Shown here: positions 20,810-30,867 of the stretch, in pieces | Layout of the letters: every line of letters starts with the position of its first letter | Position numbering within the stretch: the first letter of the stretch is position 1 | Source of the DNA: Nocardioides aquaticus | Lineage (GTDB): Bacteria > Actinomycetota > Actinomycetes > Propionibacteriales > Nocardioidaceae | Reading direction: 5' to 3' | NCBI RefSeq assembly: GCF_018459925.1 | Contig: NZ_CP075371.1 | Span: forward strand, 2,790,001-2,854,000 | DNA: 64,000 nt | Notes under the pieces: model-generated | Told to the model about the DNA's origin: nothing | What the model saw: the letters and a program-made list of their open reading frames with translations, nothing else | The model's database searches: none | Position numbers and translations under genes: made by a program

Positions 20810-20910
20810 GTCGTCCACAGGCACTGCGACGTCGTTGACACCGCTCGCAGGTCGCCGGGGCCTGCGGACCTGCGTGCGGTGTCAACGACGTGCCGAGCCC
20901 TGTGGACGAC
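20810..20910. repeat. 101-bp inverted repeat between carA and the LuxR-type gene
   Basis: Two 44-bp arms face each other across a 13-bp spacer (20854-20866). The outer 12 bp (GTCGTCCACAGG against CCTGTGGACGAC) are exact. The next seven bases do not pair. The inner 25 bp, containing ACGTCGTTGACACCGC on the left and GCGGTGTCAACGACGT on the right, have one mismatch. TTGACA occurs on both strands, but no -10 hexamer follows at the right distance. It could be a large operator, a cruciform-forming element or the remains of a miniature transposon. Confidence 0.85.
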
Positions 20911-20993
20911 GGTCAGGGACGGGGACGGCGGGGGCGGCGGGTCGGGGGCGGCACGCCCTTCCCCTCGCGCCCCGGGACGAGGATGCTCGGACG

Positions 20994-23081
20994 GTGGCGG
21001 AGGCGACCGCGGGGTCGACGGGCGTCCCTGGTCGGGAGCCCGGGATCGGACGCGTCCTGGCGTGGCTGGACGCGCGGGCGGGTGGTGCCGCCGACGCCCC
21101 GCCGGTGCTCCTGGTACGCCTCCCGGCCGGGCCGGACGGCACCCGCCAGGCCGGCCGGCTGAGGTCGGCGGCGAGCCGGCCCGTGCCGGACGGGGCGCCG
21201 CCGGTGCTGTTCCTGGAGGACCTGCAGCACCAGGGCAGGCCGACCCTGGACCTCCTGGTCGAGCTGGCCGGCCGCTCGGGGGCGGCCGCGGTCAGCGTCC
21301 TGGGGAGCTGCGGCCCCGCGGACCTGCCGCCCGGCCACCCCCTGGCGCAGGCCCGGGACCGGCTGCGCGAGGACGGCCTGCTCCTCGAGCTGGCCATCGA
21401 CCCGGCCCTCGACCCGGCCCGCGACCCCGACCGTCCTGTGGCGCCGGTCGACGTCCCCGGCCGGCCCGGGGACGCGCGGCGGTGGGAGGCCACCGGCGAG
21501 CACGCTGCCGCCGCGGCGGCGCTCGCCGTCCTGGCCGACCGCGCCGGCGCCGCGGGCCGCCCCGGGGAGGCCGGCGACCTGCTCTCCCGGCTCGCGGTCC
21601 AGCAGGACCTGCTCGACCGTCCCGGCGAGGCGCTGCTCGCCCGGGAGCGGGCCGCGGCGGCCCACGACGCGGCCGGCCGGCCGGGTGACGCGGCGCAGGA
21701 GCGGCTCACGGTCGCCGTGCAGCTGCGCGCCGGCGCCGCGTTCGGCGAGGCCCTGGAGACCCTCGACCTCGCCGAGTCCGGGGCGCAGGAGGCGGGGCGC
21801 GCCGACCTGCTGGTGCGGGTCGCCGCCCTGCGCGGCAACCTGCTCGCGCGGTCCGGCCAGGGCGCCGCCGGGGTCGCCGGCGTCCGGGCCGCGCTCGACC
21901 GCGCCCTGTCGGACGGGTTGTGGTCGGCGGCCGGGGAGGCGTACCAGCGGCTGGCCGACTCCCTCGAGCACACCGGCGACTACCGGGCCGCCGGCCGTGC
22001 CTACGAGGGCGCGCTGCAGCACTGCGCCCGGCACGACCAGGACGCCACCGGCCAGGTCTGCCGGGCCTGCGCCGCCGCGGTGATGCTGACCCGTGGGCTG
22101 CTGGACCGCACGCTCGCGCTCTGCGCGGAGGTCACCGACGACCCGGACGCCCCGCGGACCGCCCGGGCGGTGGCGACCGGCGTCGGTGGGCTGGCTCTCG
22201 CCCTGCGCGGGCGGGCCGGGCCGGCCCGGGAGTCGCTGCTCCGCGCCCGGGTGGTGGCGGTGCGTCACGACCTCGTGGCCGTCGACGTCCTGACGGCCTG
22301 GGGCCTGGCTCTCCTCGACGAGGAGGCCGACGCCGACCCGGCCGCGCTGCGCGGCTACCGGGGGGTCGTGGACCTCGTGGCCCGCACCCAGGAGCGCCAC
22401 TACTGCCTGCCGGTCCTGATGAGCGCGGCGACCGCGTTCGCGCGCCACGACCGCCCCGGCGACGTCGCCGACGTGGTCGCGGTGCTGGGCCAGGCCGCCT
22501 CGACCGGGCTGCCCGAGGCGGTGGCCGCGTACGCCGCGGCGCTCGGTGAGGCCGCCCTCCTCGCCGACGGTCCCGGGGCCGCGCTCCCCCACCTGCGCCA
22601 CGCGCTGGACGTGCTCACCGCGCCGGACAGCCCCGGCGTACCGGTGGTGGAGGTCCTTCTCCGGCAGCGGACCGCGGCCCTGCTGGCCGCGGGCGGGGCC
22701 GACCGGGGCGGCGGAGCGGACCGCGAGCCGGCGGTGGCCCAGCTCCGCGCCGCCGAGGACGTCGCGCGCCGGCTGCGCGCGGGCCTGCTGCTCCGCCGGC
22801 TGCACCGCGACCTGGCCGGCCTCGGCGAGACGCCGGCCGCGGCGGCCGGACGCTCGGTGCGCACCGGCCTGACGCCTCGCGAGGAGGAGGTGCTCCGCCT
22901 CGTGGCCGAGGGCCTCAGCAACCGCGAGGTGGCCGCCCACCTGGTGCTGAGCGTGCGTACCGTCGAGATGCACGCCGCCCACGCCGTGCGCGCGCTCGGC
23001 TGCCGCTCGCGGACCGACGCGCTGCGCACCCTCGCCGCCCTCGACCGCAGCCGCGTCGGCGTACCCCCGGGAACCCCGTAG
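20994..23081 (+). CDS. large LuxR-family regulator with degenerate ATPase domain
   Basis: About 695 residues. The C-terminus is a clear LuxR helix-turn-helix ([20 protein letters not shown], then LSVRTVEMH). The middle, roughly residues 170-600, is Ala/Leu-rich helical repeat sequence resembling the TPR-like region of LAL/MalT-type regulators. The N-terminal 130 residues recall the family's ATPase: [18 protein letters not shown] resembles Walker B, but no GxxxxGK[ST] is present. The GTG start is a best guess; a weak GAGGA lies about 13 bases upstream, and later starts are possible. It is divergent from carA and 83 bases ahead of a methyltransferase gene. Confidence 0.8.
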   Translation: MAEATAGSTGVPGREPGIGRVLAWLDARAGGAADAPPVLLVRLPAGPDGTRQAGRLRSAASRPVPDGAPPVLFLEDLQHQGRPTLDLLVELAGRSGAAAVSVLGSCGPADLPPGHPLAQARDRLREDGLLLELAIDPALDPARDPDRPVAPVDVPGRPGDARRWEATGEHAAAAAALAVLADRAGAAGRPGEAGDLLSRLAVQQDLLDRPGEALLARERAAAAHDAAGRPGDAAQERLTVAVQLRAGAAFGEALETLDLAESGAQEAGRADLLVRVAALRGNLLARSGQGAAGVAGVRAALDRALSDGLWSAAGEAYQRLADSLEHTGDYRAAGRAYEGALQHCARHDQDATGQVCRACAAAVMLTRGLLDRTLALCAEVTDDPDAPRTARAVATGVGGLALALRGRAGPARESLLRARVVAVRHDLVAVDVLTAWGLALLDEEADADPAALRGYRGVVDLVARTQERHYCLPVLMSAATAFARHDRPGDVADVVAVLGQAASTGLPEAVAAYAAALGEAALLADGPGAALPHLRHALDVLTAPDSPGVPVVEVLLRQRTAALLAAGGADRGGGADREPAVAQLRAAEDVARRLRAGLLLRRLHRDLAGLGETPAAAAGRSVRTGLTPREEEVLRLVAEGLSNREVAAHLVLSVRTVEMHAAHAVRALGCRSRTDALRTLAALDRSRVGVPPGTP

Positions 23082-23164
23082 TCCTCCGGTACCGCACCCC
23101 CGGCCGCGTCCCTAGCGTCGTGGACGTGCCGCCGCCCGGCGGCCACGGACCCCGGGAGGGCCTG

Positions 23165-24022
23165 ATGAGCCAGACCACCGAGCAGCAGCACCGTCCCACC
23201 GACCCCGCCGACCCGGCGGACACCGCGCTCAAGGCCCGGCACCGGGCGATGTGGGCGCTCGGCGACTACCCGGCGGTGGCCGCGGAGGTGATCTCCGCCC
23301 TCGGGCCCCGCCTGGTCCGCGCGGCCGGGGTCGGGCCCGACGACCGCGTGATCGACGTCGCGGCGGGCTCGGGCAACGCCTCGCTGCCGGCCGCCGCGAC
23401 CGGCGCGACCGTGGTGGCCGGCGACCTGACCCCCGACCTGCTCTCCGCCGGGCGCCGGGCGGCCGCGGTCGCCGGGCTCGACCTCACCTGGGAGGAGGCC
23501 GACGCCGAGGCGCTGCCCCACCCCGACGCCTCCTTCGACGTGGTGCTCTCCTGCGTCGGCGTGATGTTCGCGCCCCACCACCAGGTGGCCGCCGACGAGC
23601 TGGTCCGGGTGTGCCGCCCCGGGGGGCGGATCGCGCTGCTGTCCTGGACGCCGGCCGGCTTCATCGGTCGGCTGTTCGCCACGCTGCGCCCGTACGTCCC
23701 CGCACCGCCCCCGGGCGCGTCGCCGCCCCCGCTGTGGGGCGACGAGGCGCACGTGCGGGCCCTGCTGGGCGACCGGGTGGAGCACGTCGAGGCCGTCACC
23801 GAGGAGCTGCCGGTGGACCGGTTCGCGACGGGCGCTGCGTTCCGTGACTTCTTCCGCCAGCGGTACGGCCCCACCGTCGCGGCCTACCACGGCCTCGGCG
23901 ACGACACCGACCGGGTGCGTGCGCTCGACGAGGCGCTGGCCGAGCTGGCCGACGAGGCGCTCACGGGCGACCCGGCGACGATGGGCTGGGAGTACCTGCT
24001 GCTGGTCGCGCGCCGCGCCTGA
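23165..24022 (+). CDS. class I SAM-dependent methyltransferase (UbiE-like)
   Basis: The 285-residue protein has the Rossmann methyltransferase motifs: VIDVAAGSGNASLPAA (motif I), VVAGDLTPDLL (acidic end of strand 2), EEADAEALPHPDASFDVVLS, and RVCRPGGRIALLSWTP. ATG 23165 has GGGAGGG five bases upstream, so this start is better than the longer frame from 23120. The substrate is unknown; the relatives listed as UbiE/COQ5-like methylate many small molecules. Lying in the same direction after the LuxR-type gene, it may be that regulator's target or partner. Confidence 0.88.
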   Translation: MSQTTEQQHRPTDPADPADTALKARHRAMWALGDYPAVAAEVISALGPRLVRAAGVGPDDRVIDVAAGSGNASLPAAATGATVVAGDLTPDLLSAGRRAAAVAGLDLTWEEADAEALPHPDASFDVVLSCVGVMFAPHHQVAADELVRVCRPGGRIALLSWTPAGFIGRLFATLRPYVPAPPPGASPPPLWGDEAHVRALLGDRVEHVEAVTEELPVDRFATGAAFRDFFRQRYGPTVAAYHGLGDDTDRVRALDEALAELADEALTGDPATMGWEYLLLVARRA

Positions 24023-24038
24023 GGCGACGACGCGAGAC

Positions 24039-24125
24039 GGTGGTCGAGGAGCGAGCGCCAGCGAGCGTCTCGAGACCCACCAGGTCTCGAGGCTCGGGCC
24101 TGGCGGCCCCCGCACCTCGACCGCC
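24039..24125. repeat. dispersed repeat element, copy A, between converging genes
   Basis: The 87-bp segment begins GGTGGTCGAGG and ends CCTCGACCGCC, so its ends are near-exact inverted repeats. Its 36-bp core (24042-24077, with GGAGCGAGCGCC and GCGTCTCGAGACC) recurs at 45681-45716 on the other strand with one mismatch. It fills most of the gap between the methyltransferase and hrpB stop codons and could serve as a bidirectional terminator. Confidence 0.75.
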
Positions 24126-24139
24126 GAGCACCGGTCCGC

Positions 24140-26719
24140 TCAGGGACGCGGGCGGCGGGGGGCGGCGCGGCGGGTCGGGGGCGCGGTCCACGGGTCCTCG
24201 GGCCAGGGGTGGCGGGGGTAGCGTCCGCGCATCTCGGCCCGCACCTGCGGGTAGACCTCGTCCCAGAACGACCGCAGGTCGGCGGTGACCGCCAGCGGGC
24301 GCTGGGCCGGGGAGAGCAGGTGCAGCAGCAGCGGCACCCGGCCGTCGGCCAGCAGCGGCGAGGCCTCCCAGCCGAGCACCTCCTGGAGGCGGACGGCCAG
24401 CACGGGCTGGTCGCCCGCGTAGTCGACCCGCACGCTCGACCCGCTCGGCACCCTCACCCGCTCCGGGGCCAGCTCGTCGACCCGACCGGCCTCGGGCCAG
24501 GGCAGGAGGCCGCGCAGGGCGGCGACCAGGTCCGTACGCCGGGGGTCGGCGCCCAGCCACAGCTCGGCCGTGGCGGCCAGGCCGGCGTCGGAGACGTCGG
24601 GCCACGGGTCGCCCAGGGTGCGGTGCAGGAAGTCCAGCCGGCGGCGCAGCGAGCGTGCGGCCTCGCCCCACGGCAGCGCGTCGAGGCCCTCACGGCCCAG
24701 CCGCTCGCGCCAGGCGGTGGCCAGCGCCCCGGGCGGCAGCGTGCTCAGCGGGGCGGAGGACAGCTCGATGGCGCCGAGCCGGGTGACCCGGCGGGCCGTG
24801 ACCCGGTCGCCGCGCCAGCCCACGTCGTCGGTCTCCTGCCAGCGGGCCGCGGCCGCCTCGAGGGCGAGGTCCTCGGTGAGCGGCGCGGCGGCCCGGACGG
24901 TCGCGTCGCCCGCGCCGGGACGACGGTCGAGGTCGGCCACCGCCAGCCACTCCAGCGCGCCCAGACCCGATGAGCCCGAACCGGTCGTGCCTGCGTCGCG
25001 GTCGCCGGCGCGCGGCAGGGCGGCGCCGGTGCCGCCGACGGTGAGGTAGGAGGTGCCACCGGGGCGGCGGCGCGCCACCCGGTCCGGGTGGGCCAGGGCG
25101 ACCACGAGGCCGACCGCGACGTCGTCGGTCAGCCGCTCCGACGGCGCACCGGCGCCGCCGACCAGGCCCTCGAGCCGGCGCGCGGTCGCCTTCCAGCTCG
25201 CGGTGCCGGGTCCGCCGCGGCGTACCGCCCGGAGGGCCGCGACCAGGTCCGCGCCGGGGGCGCGGACGTCCTCGGCCAGCAGCGCCACCACCTCGGCGGC
25301 GCGTCGGGCCCCGACCAGCGGCGCCCCGTCGAGCAGGGCCCGGGCCAGCCGGGGGTCGGTCGGCACCTGCGCGAGCGCGCGGCCGCGGGCGGTGACGGCC
25401 CCGCCGTCCTCGGGCGTCTCGACCGCGCCGAGGTCGGCGAGCACCGCCCGGGCCGCGGCCAGGGCGGGCGCCGGCGGGGCGTCGAGCAGCGCCAGCCCGG
25501 CGCCGTCCGGGGCGCCCCACACGGCGAGCTCGAGGGCGAAGCCGGTGAGGTCGGCCGTGACGACCTCGGGCTCGGGGTGCGCGGGCAGGTGCGGCTCCTC
25601 GGACTCCGACCAGCAGCGGTGCACCACGCCCGGCCCCTCGCGACCGGCCCGCCCGGCGCGCTGGTCGGCGCCGGCCCGGCTGACCCGGACCGTGACCAGC
25701 CCGGCGAGGCCGCGGCGGTGGTCGGTGCGGGGCTCGCGGGACAGCCCGGCGTCGACCACGAGGCGTACGCCCGGGACCGTCAGCGACGACTCGGCCACGG
25801 CCGTCGAGACCACCACGCGCCGCTCCCCCGGCGCCCCCGGCGCCAGGGCCCGGTCCTGCTCGGCCGACGGGAGCCGGCCGTGCAGCGGGTGCACGTCGGC
25901 GGCGACGGTGCCGCGCAGGCGCCGGACGACCCCGTCGACCTCCCCGGCCCCGGGCAGGAAGACCAGCAGGTCGCCGGCGTCGCGGGCCAGCGCGGCCCGG
26001 GCGGTGGCCGCGACGTGGTCCAGGAAGGCCGGGGTGGTGCCCCGGTCGTCGAGCCGCTTGACCCCGCCGGGCAGCGGCACCCACCGCCGCTCGACCGGGT
26101 GCAGGGCGCCGGGCACGTCGACGACCGCGACCGGCTCCTCGCCGCCGGACAGCGCGGCCGCGGTGCGCTCGGCCTCGACGGTGGCCGACATCGCGACCAG
26201 CAGTAGGTCCGGGCGCAGCGCGGACCTCACGTCGACCGTGAGGGCGAGGGCCAGGTCGGCGTCCAGGGCCCGCTCGTGCACCTCGTCGAGGACGACCGCG
26301 CCGACGCCCGGCAGGTCCGGGTCGCGCTGCAGGCGGCGCAGCAGGATGCCGGTGGTGACCACCTCGACCCGGGGCTCCGGGCCGACGACGCGCTCGCCGC
26401 GCACGACGTAGCCGACGCTGCGGCCGACCGGCTCGCCGAGCAGGTGGGCCAGCCGCCGGGCGGCGGCCCGCGCCGCGATCCGCCGCGGCTGGGTGACCAC
26501 GACCCGCCCCCCGCCGGGGCCGAGGAGGTCGGCCAGCACCGGCGGCACCAGCGTGGTCTTGCCGGAGCCGGGCGGCGCCTGCAGCACCGCCGCGCCGCGC
26601 TCGCCCAGGGCGGACCGCAGCGCGTCCAGGCCGTGCCGGACCGGGAGGTCGGGCGGGTCGGCGAGGAGCCGTCGTACGGCGTCCTCCCCCGCGCGGCCTC
26701 CCCCGGCCGGCGCGCTCAC
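24140..26719 (-). CDS. hrpB: ATP-dependent helicase HrpB (DEAH-type)
   Basis: The 859-residue protein has helicase motif I PPGSGKTTLVPP, motif II VLDEVHER (DEVH), motif III MSATV, and a C-terminal half with AESSLTVPGVRLVVDAGLSR and QRAGRAGREGPG (motif VI). The HrpB-specific C-terminal region with WPEDPW near the end is present. HrpB proteins are DExH helicases of poorly known role, probably acting on RNA. GTG 26719 overlaps the pyrC stop codon by four bases, so it is translated with the pyrimidine operon under the pyrR leader, an unexpected partner. The gene ends beside the dispersed repeat. Confidence 0.93.
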   Translation of the reverse strand: MSAPAGGGRAGEDAVRRLLADPPDLPVRHGLDALRSALGERGAAVLQAPPGSGKTTLVPPVLADLLGPGGGRVVVTQPRRIAARAAARRLAHLLGEPVGRSVGYVVRGERVVGPEPRVEVVTTGILLRRLQRDPDLPGVGAVVLDEVHERALDADLALALTVDVRSALRPDLLLVAMSATVEAERTAAALSGGEEPVAVVDVPGALHPVERRWVPLPGGVKRLDDRGTTPAFLDHVAATARAALARDAGDLLVFLPGAGEVDGVVRRLRGTVAADVHPLHGRLPSAEQDRALAPGAPGERRVVVSTAVAESSLTVPGVRLVVDAGLSREPRTDHRRGLAGLVTVRVSRAGADQRAGRAGREGPGVVHRCWSESEEPHLPAHPEPEVVTADLTGFALELAVWGAPDGAGLALLDAPPAPALAAARAVLADLGAVETPEDGGAVTARGRALAQVPTDPRLARALLDGAPLVGARRAAEVVALLAEDVRAPGADLVAALRAVRRGGPGTASWKATARRLEGLVGGAGAPSERLTDDVAVGLVVALAHPDRVARRRPGGTSYLTVGGTGAALPRAGDRDAGTTGSGSSGLGALEWLAVADLDRRPGAGDATVRAAAPLTEDLALEAAAARWQETDDVGWRGDRVTARRVTRLGAIELSSAPLSTLPPGALATAWRERLGREGLDALPWGEAARSLRRRLDFLHRTLGDPWPDVSDAGLAATAELWLGADPRRTDLVAALRGLLPWPEAGRVDELAPERVRVPSGSSVRVDYAGDQPVLAVRLQEVLGWEASPLLADGRVPLLLHLLSPAQRPLAVTADLRSFWDEVYPQVRAEMRGRYPRHPWPEDPWTAPPTRRAAPRRPRP

Positions 26720-28041
26720 CGCGCGGCCGGGTCGACCAGCTCCCCGTCCAGCAGGGTCGGCCGGCCCCGCAGGACGGTGGCCCGGACCTCCCCGGTCAGC
26801 CGGCGGCCGTGCCAGGGGTTGTTGCGCGAGCGCGACACCGAGGCGTCGCGGTCCACGACCCGGGTGGCCGTCGGGTCCACCAGCGTCAGGTTGGCCGGGG
26901 CACCGGCGACGAGCTCCGCACCGTGGCCGGGCAGGCCGGCGATGGCGGCCGGTGTGGTCGACAGGACGCGGGCGACGTCGGCCCAGGTCATCCGGCCCGT
27001 CTCGACCATGGTGGTGGCCACGACCGGCAGCGCGGTCTCGAGGCCGACCATCCCGAAGGCGGCGTCGACGAAGGCGTGCTCCTTGTCGTGCCGGGCGTGC
27101 GGGGCGTGGTCGGTGGCCACCGCGTCGATGGTGCCGTCGGCCAGGGCCGCGCGCAGGGCCTCGACGTCCTCGTCGGGGCGCAGCGGCGGGTTCACCTTGA
27201 AGGTCGGGTCGTAGCCGGACAGCAGGTCGGTGGTGAGCAGCAGGTGGTGCGGCGTGACCTCGGCGGTGACCGCGATCCCCTGCGCCTTGGCCCACCTCAG
27301 CACCTCGACGGTGCCGGCGGTGGAGACGTGGGCGACGTGCACCCGGGAGCCGGTGTGCCGGGCGAGCATGACGTCGCGCGCCACGATCACCTCCTCGGCC
27401 ACCCCGGGCCAGCCGGGCAGCCCGAGCCGGCCGGACAGCTCGCCCTCGTGGCAGCAGGAGGCCGGCCCGGCGAGGTCGGGGTCCTGCGCGTGCTGGCTGA
27501 CCACGCCGCCGAACGCCTTGACGTACTCCAGCGCCCGGCGCATCACGCGGGCGTTCGCCACGCAGCGGCCGTCGTCGGAGAAGACCCGGACCCGCGCCCG
27601 CGAGCGGGCCATCAGGCCGAGCTCGGCGAGCTCCTCGCCGGCCAGGCCGTGGGTGACCGCACCGACCGGCTGCACGTCCACCAGGCCGGCGGCCCGACCG
27701 AGGTCGAGGACCCGCTCCGCGGCCTCGGCGGTGTCGGTGACCGGGCTGGTGTTGGCCATCGCCAGGACGGCGGTGAACCCACCGGCCGCCGCGGCCCGCG
27801 AACCGGTGAGCACGGTCTCGGCGTCCTCGCGGCCGGGCTCGCGCAGGTGGGTGTGCAGGTCGACCAGGCCGGGCAGGGCGACCAGCCCGTCGGCGTCGAT
27901 GACCTGGGCGTCGCCGGGCGCGAGGGACCGGCGCTCGCCGACCTCGGCGACGACGCCGTCGCGCAGCAGCAGGTCGGCGGTGCGCTCCCCGAGCAGCGAG
28001 GCGCCGCGGACGAGCACGGGACGGGTGGCGGTCTCGGGCAT
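26716..28041 (-). CDS. pyrC: dihydroorotase
   Basis: The 441-residue amidohydrolase cyclises carbamoyl aspartate to dihydroorotate. Metal-binding HTH (His63 and His65 in DLHTHLREPG), ANTSP for the substrate loop, VAHVSTAG, HHLLLT and the late TDHAPHARHDK motif are all present. This is the class I bacterial type. ATG 28041 shares one base with the pyrB stop codon (TGATG). In pyrR-pyrB-pyrC order it forms the first half of the split pyrimidine pathway. Confidence 0.97.
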   Translation of the reverse strand: MPETATRPVLVRGASLLGERTADLLLRDGVVAEVGERRSLAPGDAQVIDADGLVALPGLVDLHTHLREPGREDAETVLTGSRAAAAGGFTAVLAMANTSPVTDTAEAAERVLDLGRAAGLVDVQPVGAVTHGLAGEELAELGLMARSRARVRVFSDDGRCVANARVMRRALEYVKAFGGVVSQHAQDPDLAGPASCCHEGELSGRLGLPGWPGVAEEVIVARDVMLARHTGSRVHVAHVSTAGTVEVLRWAKAQGIAVTAEVTPHHLLLTTDLLSGYDPTFKVNPPLRPDEDVEALRAALADGTIDAVATDHAPHARHDKEHAFVDAAFGMVGLETALPVVATTMVETGRMTWADVARVLSTTPAAIAGLPGHGAELVAGAPANLTLVDPTATRVVDRDASVSRSRNNPWHGRRLTGEVRATVLRGRPTLLDGELVDPAAR

Positions 28042-28969
28042 CAGGAGTCCTCTCCGGCGAGCAGGTGGTAGAGGATCGCCATCCGCACCGCGACGCCGGC
28101 CGAGACCTGGTCGAGGACCAGCGACTGGGCGGCGTCGGCGGCGTCGGCGGCGATCTCGAGGCCGCGGTTCATCGGGCCGGGGTGGCAGATCGGGACGTCG
28201 GGGCCGAGCACGTCGAGCCGGTCGCGGGTCAGCCCGTACCCGACGGTGTACTCCCGCGCGCTGGGGAAGTAGCCGCCGGCCATCCGCTCGCGCTGGACGC
28301 GCAGCATCATCACCGCGTCGGCCTTCGGCAGGACCTCGTCGAGGTCGTAGGACGTGGTGAACCCGGCCTCGCGCGACCACGCCTCGACGCCGCTGGGCAT
28401 CAGCGTCGGCGGCGCGACGACGGTGACCTCGGCGCCGAGCTTGGTCAGGCACTTGACGTTGCTGCGGAAGACGCGGCTGTGGGTCAGGTCGCCGACCATC
28501 ACCACGTGCCGGCCCTCAAGGGCGCCGATCCGCTGCTGGAGCGTGTAGGCGTCGAGCAGCGCCTGGCTGGGGTGCTCGTGCGTGCCGTCGCCGGCGTTGA
28601 CCACCGAGGCGTCGACCCACTGCGCGACCTGCTGGGCCGACCCGCTGGCGCCGTGGCGCATCACCAGGGCGTCGACACCCATCGCCGCGATCGTGCGGAC
28701 GGTGTCGCGCAGGCTCTCGCCCTTGGACGCCGAGCTGCCCTTGCCGGTGATGTTGACGGTGTCGGCCGAGAGCCACTTGCCGGCGATCTCGAAGCTGGAC
28801 CGGGTGCGGGTGGAGTCCTCGAAGAACAGGTTGATCACGGTGCGCCCGCGCAGCGCGGGCAGCTTCTTGACCTGGCGGCGCTGCACGTCGTGCATCTCGG
28901 TGGCCGTGGCGAACAGGGCGGCGATCTCGTCGGCGTCGACGTCGTCGACCGACAGCAGGTGGCGGCGCA

Positions 28970-28970
<1 letters not shown>
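28041..28970 (-). CDS. pyrB: aspartate carbamoyltransferase catalytic subunit
   Basis: The 309-residue enzyme joins carbamoyl phosphate and aspartate. The carbamoyl-phosphate motif FEDSTRTR is at residues 50-57, followed by [10 protein letters not shown], the [10 protein letters not shown] motif and HPGPMNRG. No regulatory subunit gene pyrI is present, as usual in actinobacteria, where control is through PyrR. ATG 28970 overlaps the pyrR stop codon by one base, so translation is coupled. Confidence 0.97.
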
Positions 28971-29653
<683 letters not shown>

Positions 29654-29697
29654 GCGCCGGACCGGCCCACCGGCCCCCGCCGCGGGCCCCGGGCCGG

Positions 29698-29769
29698 CTG
29701 TAACGCTGCGTTACTTCATCTGGTGCAGCGTCACGACGCCGCACCAGAATGAGTAACACAGCGTTACAG
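29698..29769. repeat. 72-bp palindromic dispersed repeat, copy 2
   Basis: Nearly symmetrical 35-bp arms (CTGTAACGCTG to GCGTC, AC, GACGC to CAGCGTTACAG) with a few mismatches. It lies just after the stop codon of the MDR oxidoreductase gene and before the pyrR promoter, so it could end transcription and insulate the pyr operon. It is about 85 percent identical to 9162-9233, with the same length and no gaps. Confidence 0.85.
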
Positions 29770-29795
29770 CGGCGCTCGGCGGCCGCCGCGCGGGC

Positions 29796-30806
29796 TCAGC
29801 CCTCCGCGACGTCGAGCAGCGCCTTGCCGACCAGGCCGGCCTCGACGGCGTCCTGGGCGGCCCCGACCTCGGCCAGCGCGTAGTGGTGCAGCGGCAGGCC
29901 GGCCTCCTCGCCCACGCGCAGCGCGCCGTCGAGCACGGCGGCGCTGACGTCGGTGACCGCGAGCGAGAGCAGGGCCGGGTCGAGGGTGTAGAGGATGATG
30001 AACTGGTAGCGCAGGTTGCGGCTGAACGTCTCCCGCAGCGGCAGCGTGAGCTGCTCCCCGCCGTTGTTGGCGTAGACCGCGATCGTGCCGTGCACCCGGG
30101 TCACCGCGAGGTCGAGCGCCTGGTTCGGCGCCGGCGCGACCTCGACGACCAGGTCGACGCCGTCGGGGGCGAGGTCGAGGATCTCCGCCTGGGCGTCGCC
30201 GTGCACGTAGTCGACGACGTGGTGGGCGCCCGCGGCGCGCGCCAGGACCGCCTTCTCCTCGCCGCTGACCGTGGTGATCACGGTCGCGCCGGCCCAGCGG
30301 GCGAGCTGGATCGCGGCGTTGCCCACGGCGCCGGCTCCCCCGGCGACCAGCACGACGTGGTCGTCGAGCGTCCCCGGCGCGAGCCGGTTGACCTCGCCGG
30401 AGGTCAGCGCCCGGTGCGCGGTGATCGCGGGCACGCCGAGGGCGGCCCCCAGGTCGTACGACGTCTGCGCGGGCAGGTGCACCACGCGGTCGGCGGGCTG
30501 CACGGTGTGCTCGGTGGCGGTGCCGTACGCCGTGCCGTGCTGGGCGAGGTAGACCCACACCCGGTCGCCCACGGCGAGGTGCTCGATGTCGGCGCCGACG
30601 GCGTCGACGACGCCGCTGCCGTCCATCCCCGGGCTGACCTCGTCGTGGCCGCGCATCGCCCCGGCGCGGAACTTGTGGTCGGTCGGGTTCACCCCGGAGC
30701 GCACCACGCGGACCCGGACCTCGCCGGGCCCGGGCTCGGGCAGGTCCCGCTCGACGGGCTGCAGGACGGAGGAGGGACCGGTCTCGGTGTAGACGACTGC
30801 TCGCAT
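29796..30806 (-). CDS. NADPH:quinone oxidoreductase-like MDR protein
   Basis: The 336-residue protein belongs to the medium-chain dehydrogenase/reductase superfamily, zeta-crystallin-like branch. It has the N-terminal GroES-like domain (SGVNPTDHKFRAGAMRG), GMDGSGVVDAVG, and the nucleotide loop VLVAGGAGAVGNAAIQLARWAGATVITT. No structural-zinc cysteine cluster is seen, consistent with a zinc-free quinone reductase. Substrate is unknown. A TAGCGT hexamer lies seven bases before ATG 30806, and no Shine-Dalgarno sequence is present, suggesting a leaderless mRNA. The palindromic repeat follows its stop codon. Confidence 0.88.
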   Translation of the reverse strand: MRAVVYTETGPSSVLQPVERDLPEPGPGEVRVRVVRSGVNPTDHKFRAGAMRGHDEVSPGMDGSGVVDAVGADIEHLAVGDRVWVYLAQHGTAYGTATEHTVQPADRVVHLPAQTSYDLGAALGVPAITAHRALTSGEVNRLAPGTLDDHVVLVAGGAGAVGNAAIQLARWAGATVITTVSGEEKAVLARAAGAHHVVDYVHGDAQAEILDLAPDGVDLVVEVAPAPNQALDLAVTRVHGTIAVYANNGGEQLTLPLRETFSRNLRYQFIILYTLDPALLSLAVTDVSAAVLDGALRVGEEAGLPLHHYALAEVGAAQDAVEAGLVGKALLDVAEG

Positions 30807-30813
30807 GCCGGCG

Positions 30814-30819
30814 ACGCTA
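30814..30819 (-). promoter_or_regulatory. candidate -10 box (TAGCGT) for leaderless oxidoreductase mRNA
   Basis: TAGCGT stands seven bases before ATG 30806; no Shine-Dalgarno sequence is visible. Confidence 0.4.
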
Positions 30820-30867
30820 ACGGCCGCCGTACGCGCCGCTGGTCACCCTCCCGTGCGACCGGGACCG

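Noticed and set aside
20834..20887. TTGACA on both arms of the 101-bp inverted repeat as divergent promoters
   Set aside because: No TANNNT hexamer occurs 16-19 bp downstream on either strand, and carA already has a better extended -10 box.
24039..24125. Copy A of the dispersed repeat as a small gene
   Set aside because: The open frame across it has no ribosome binding site and consists of the repeat itself.
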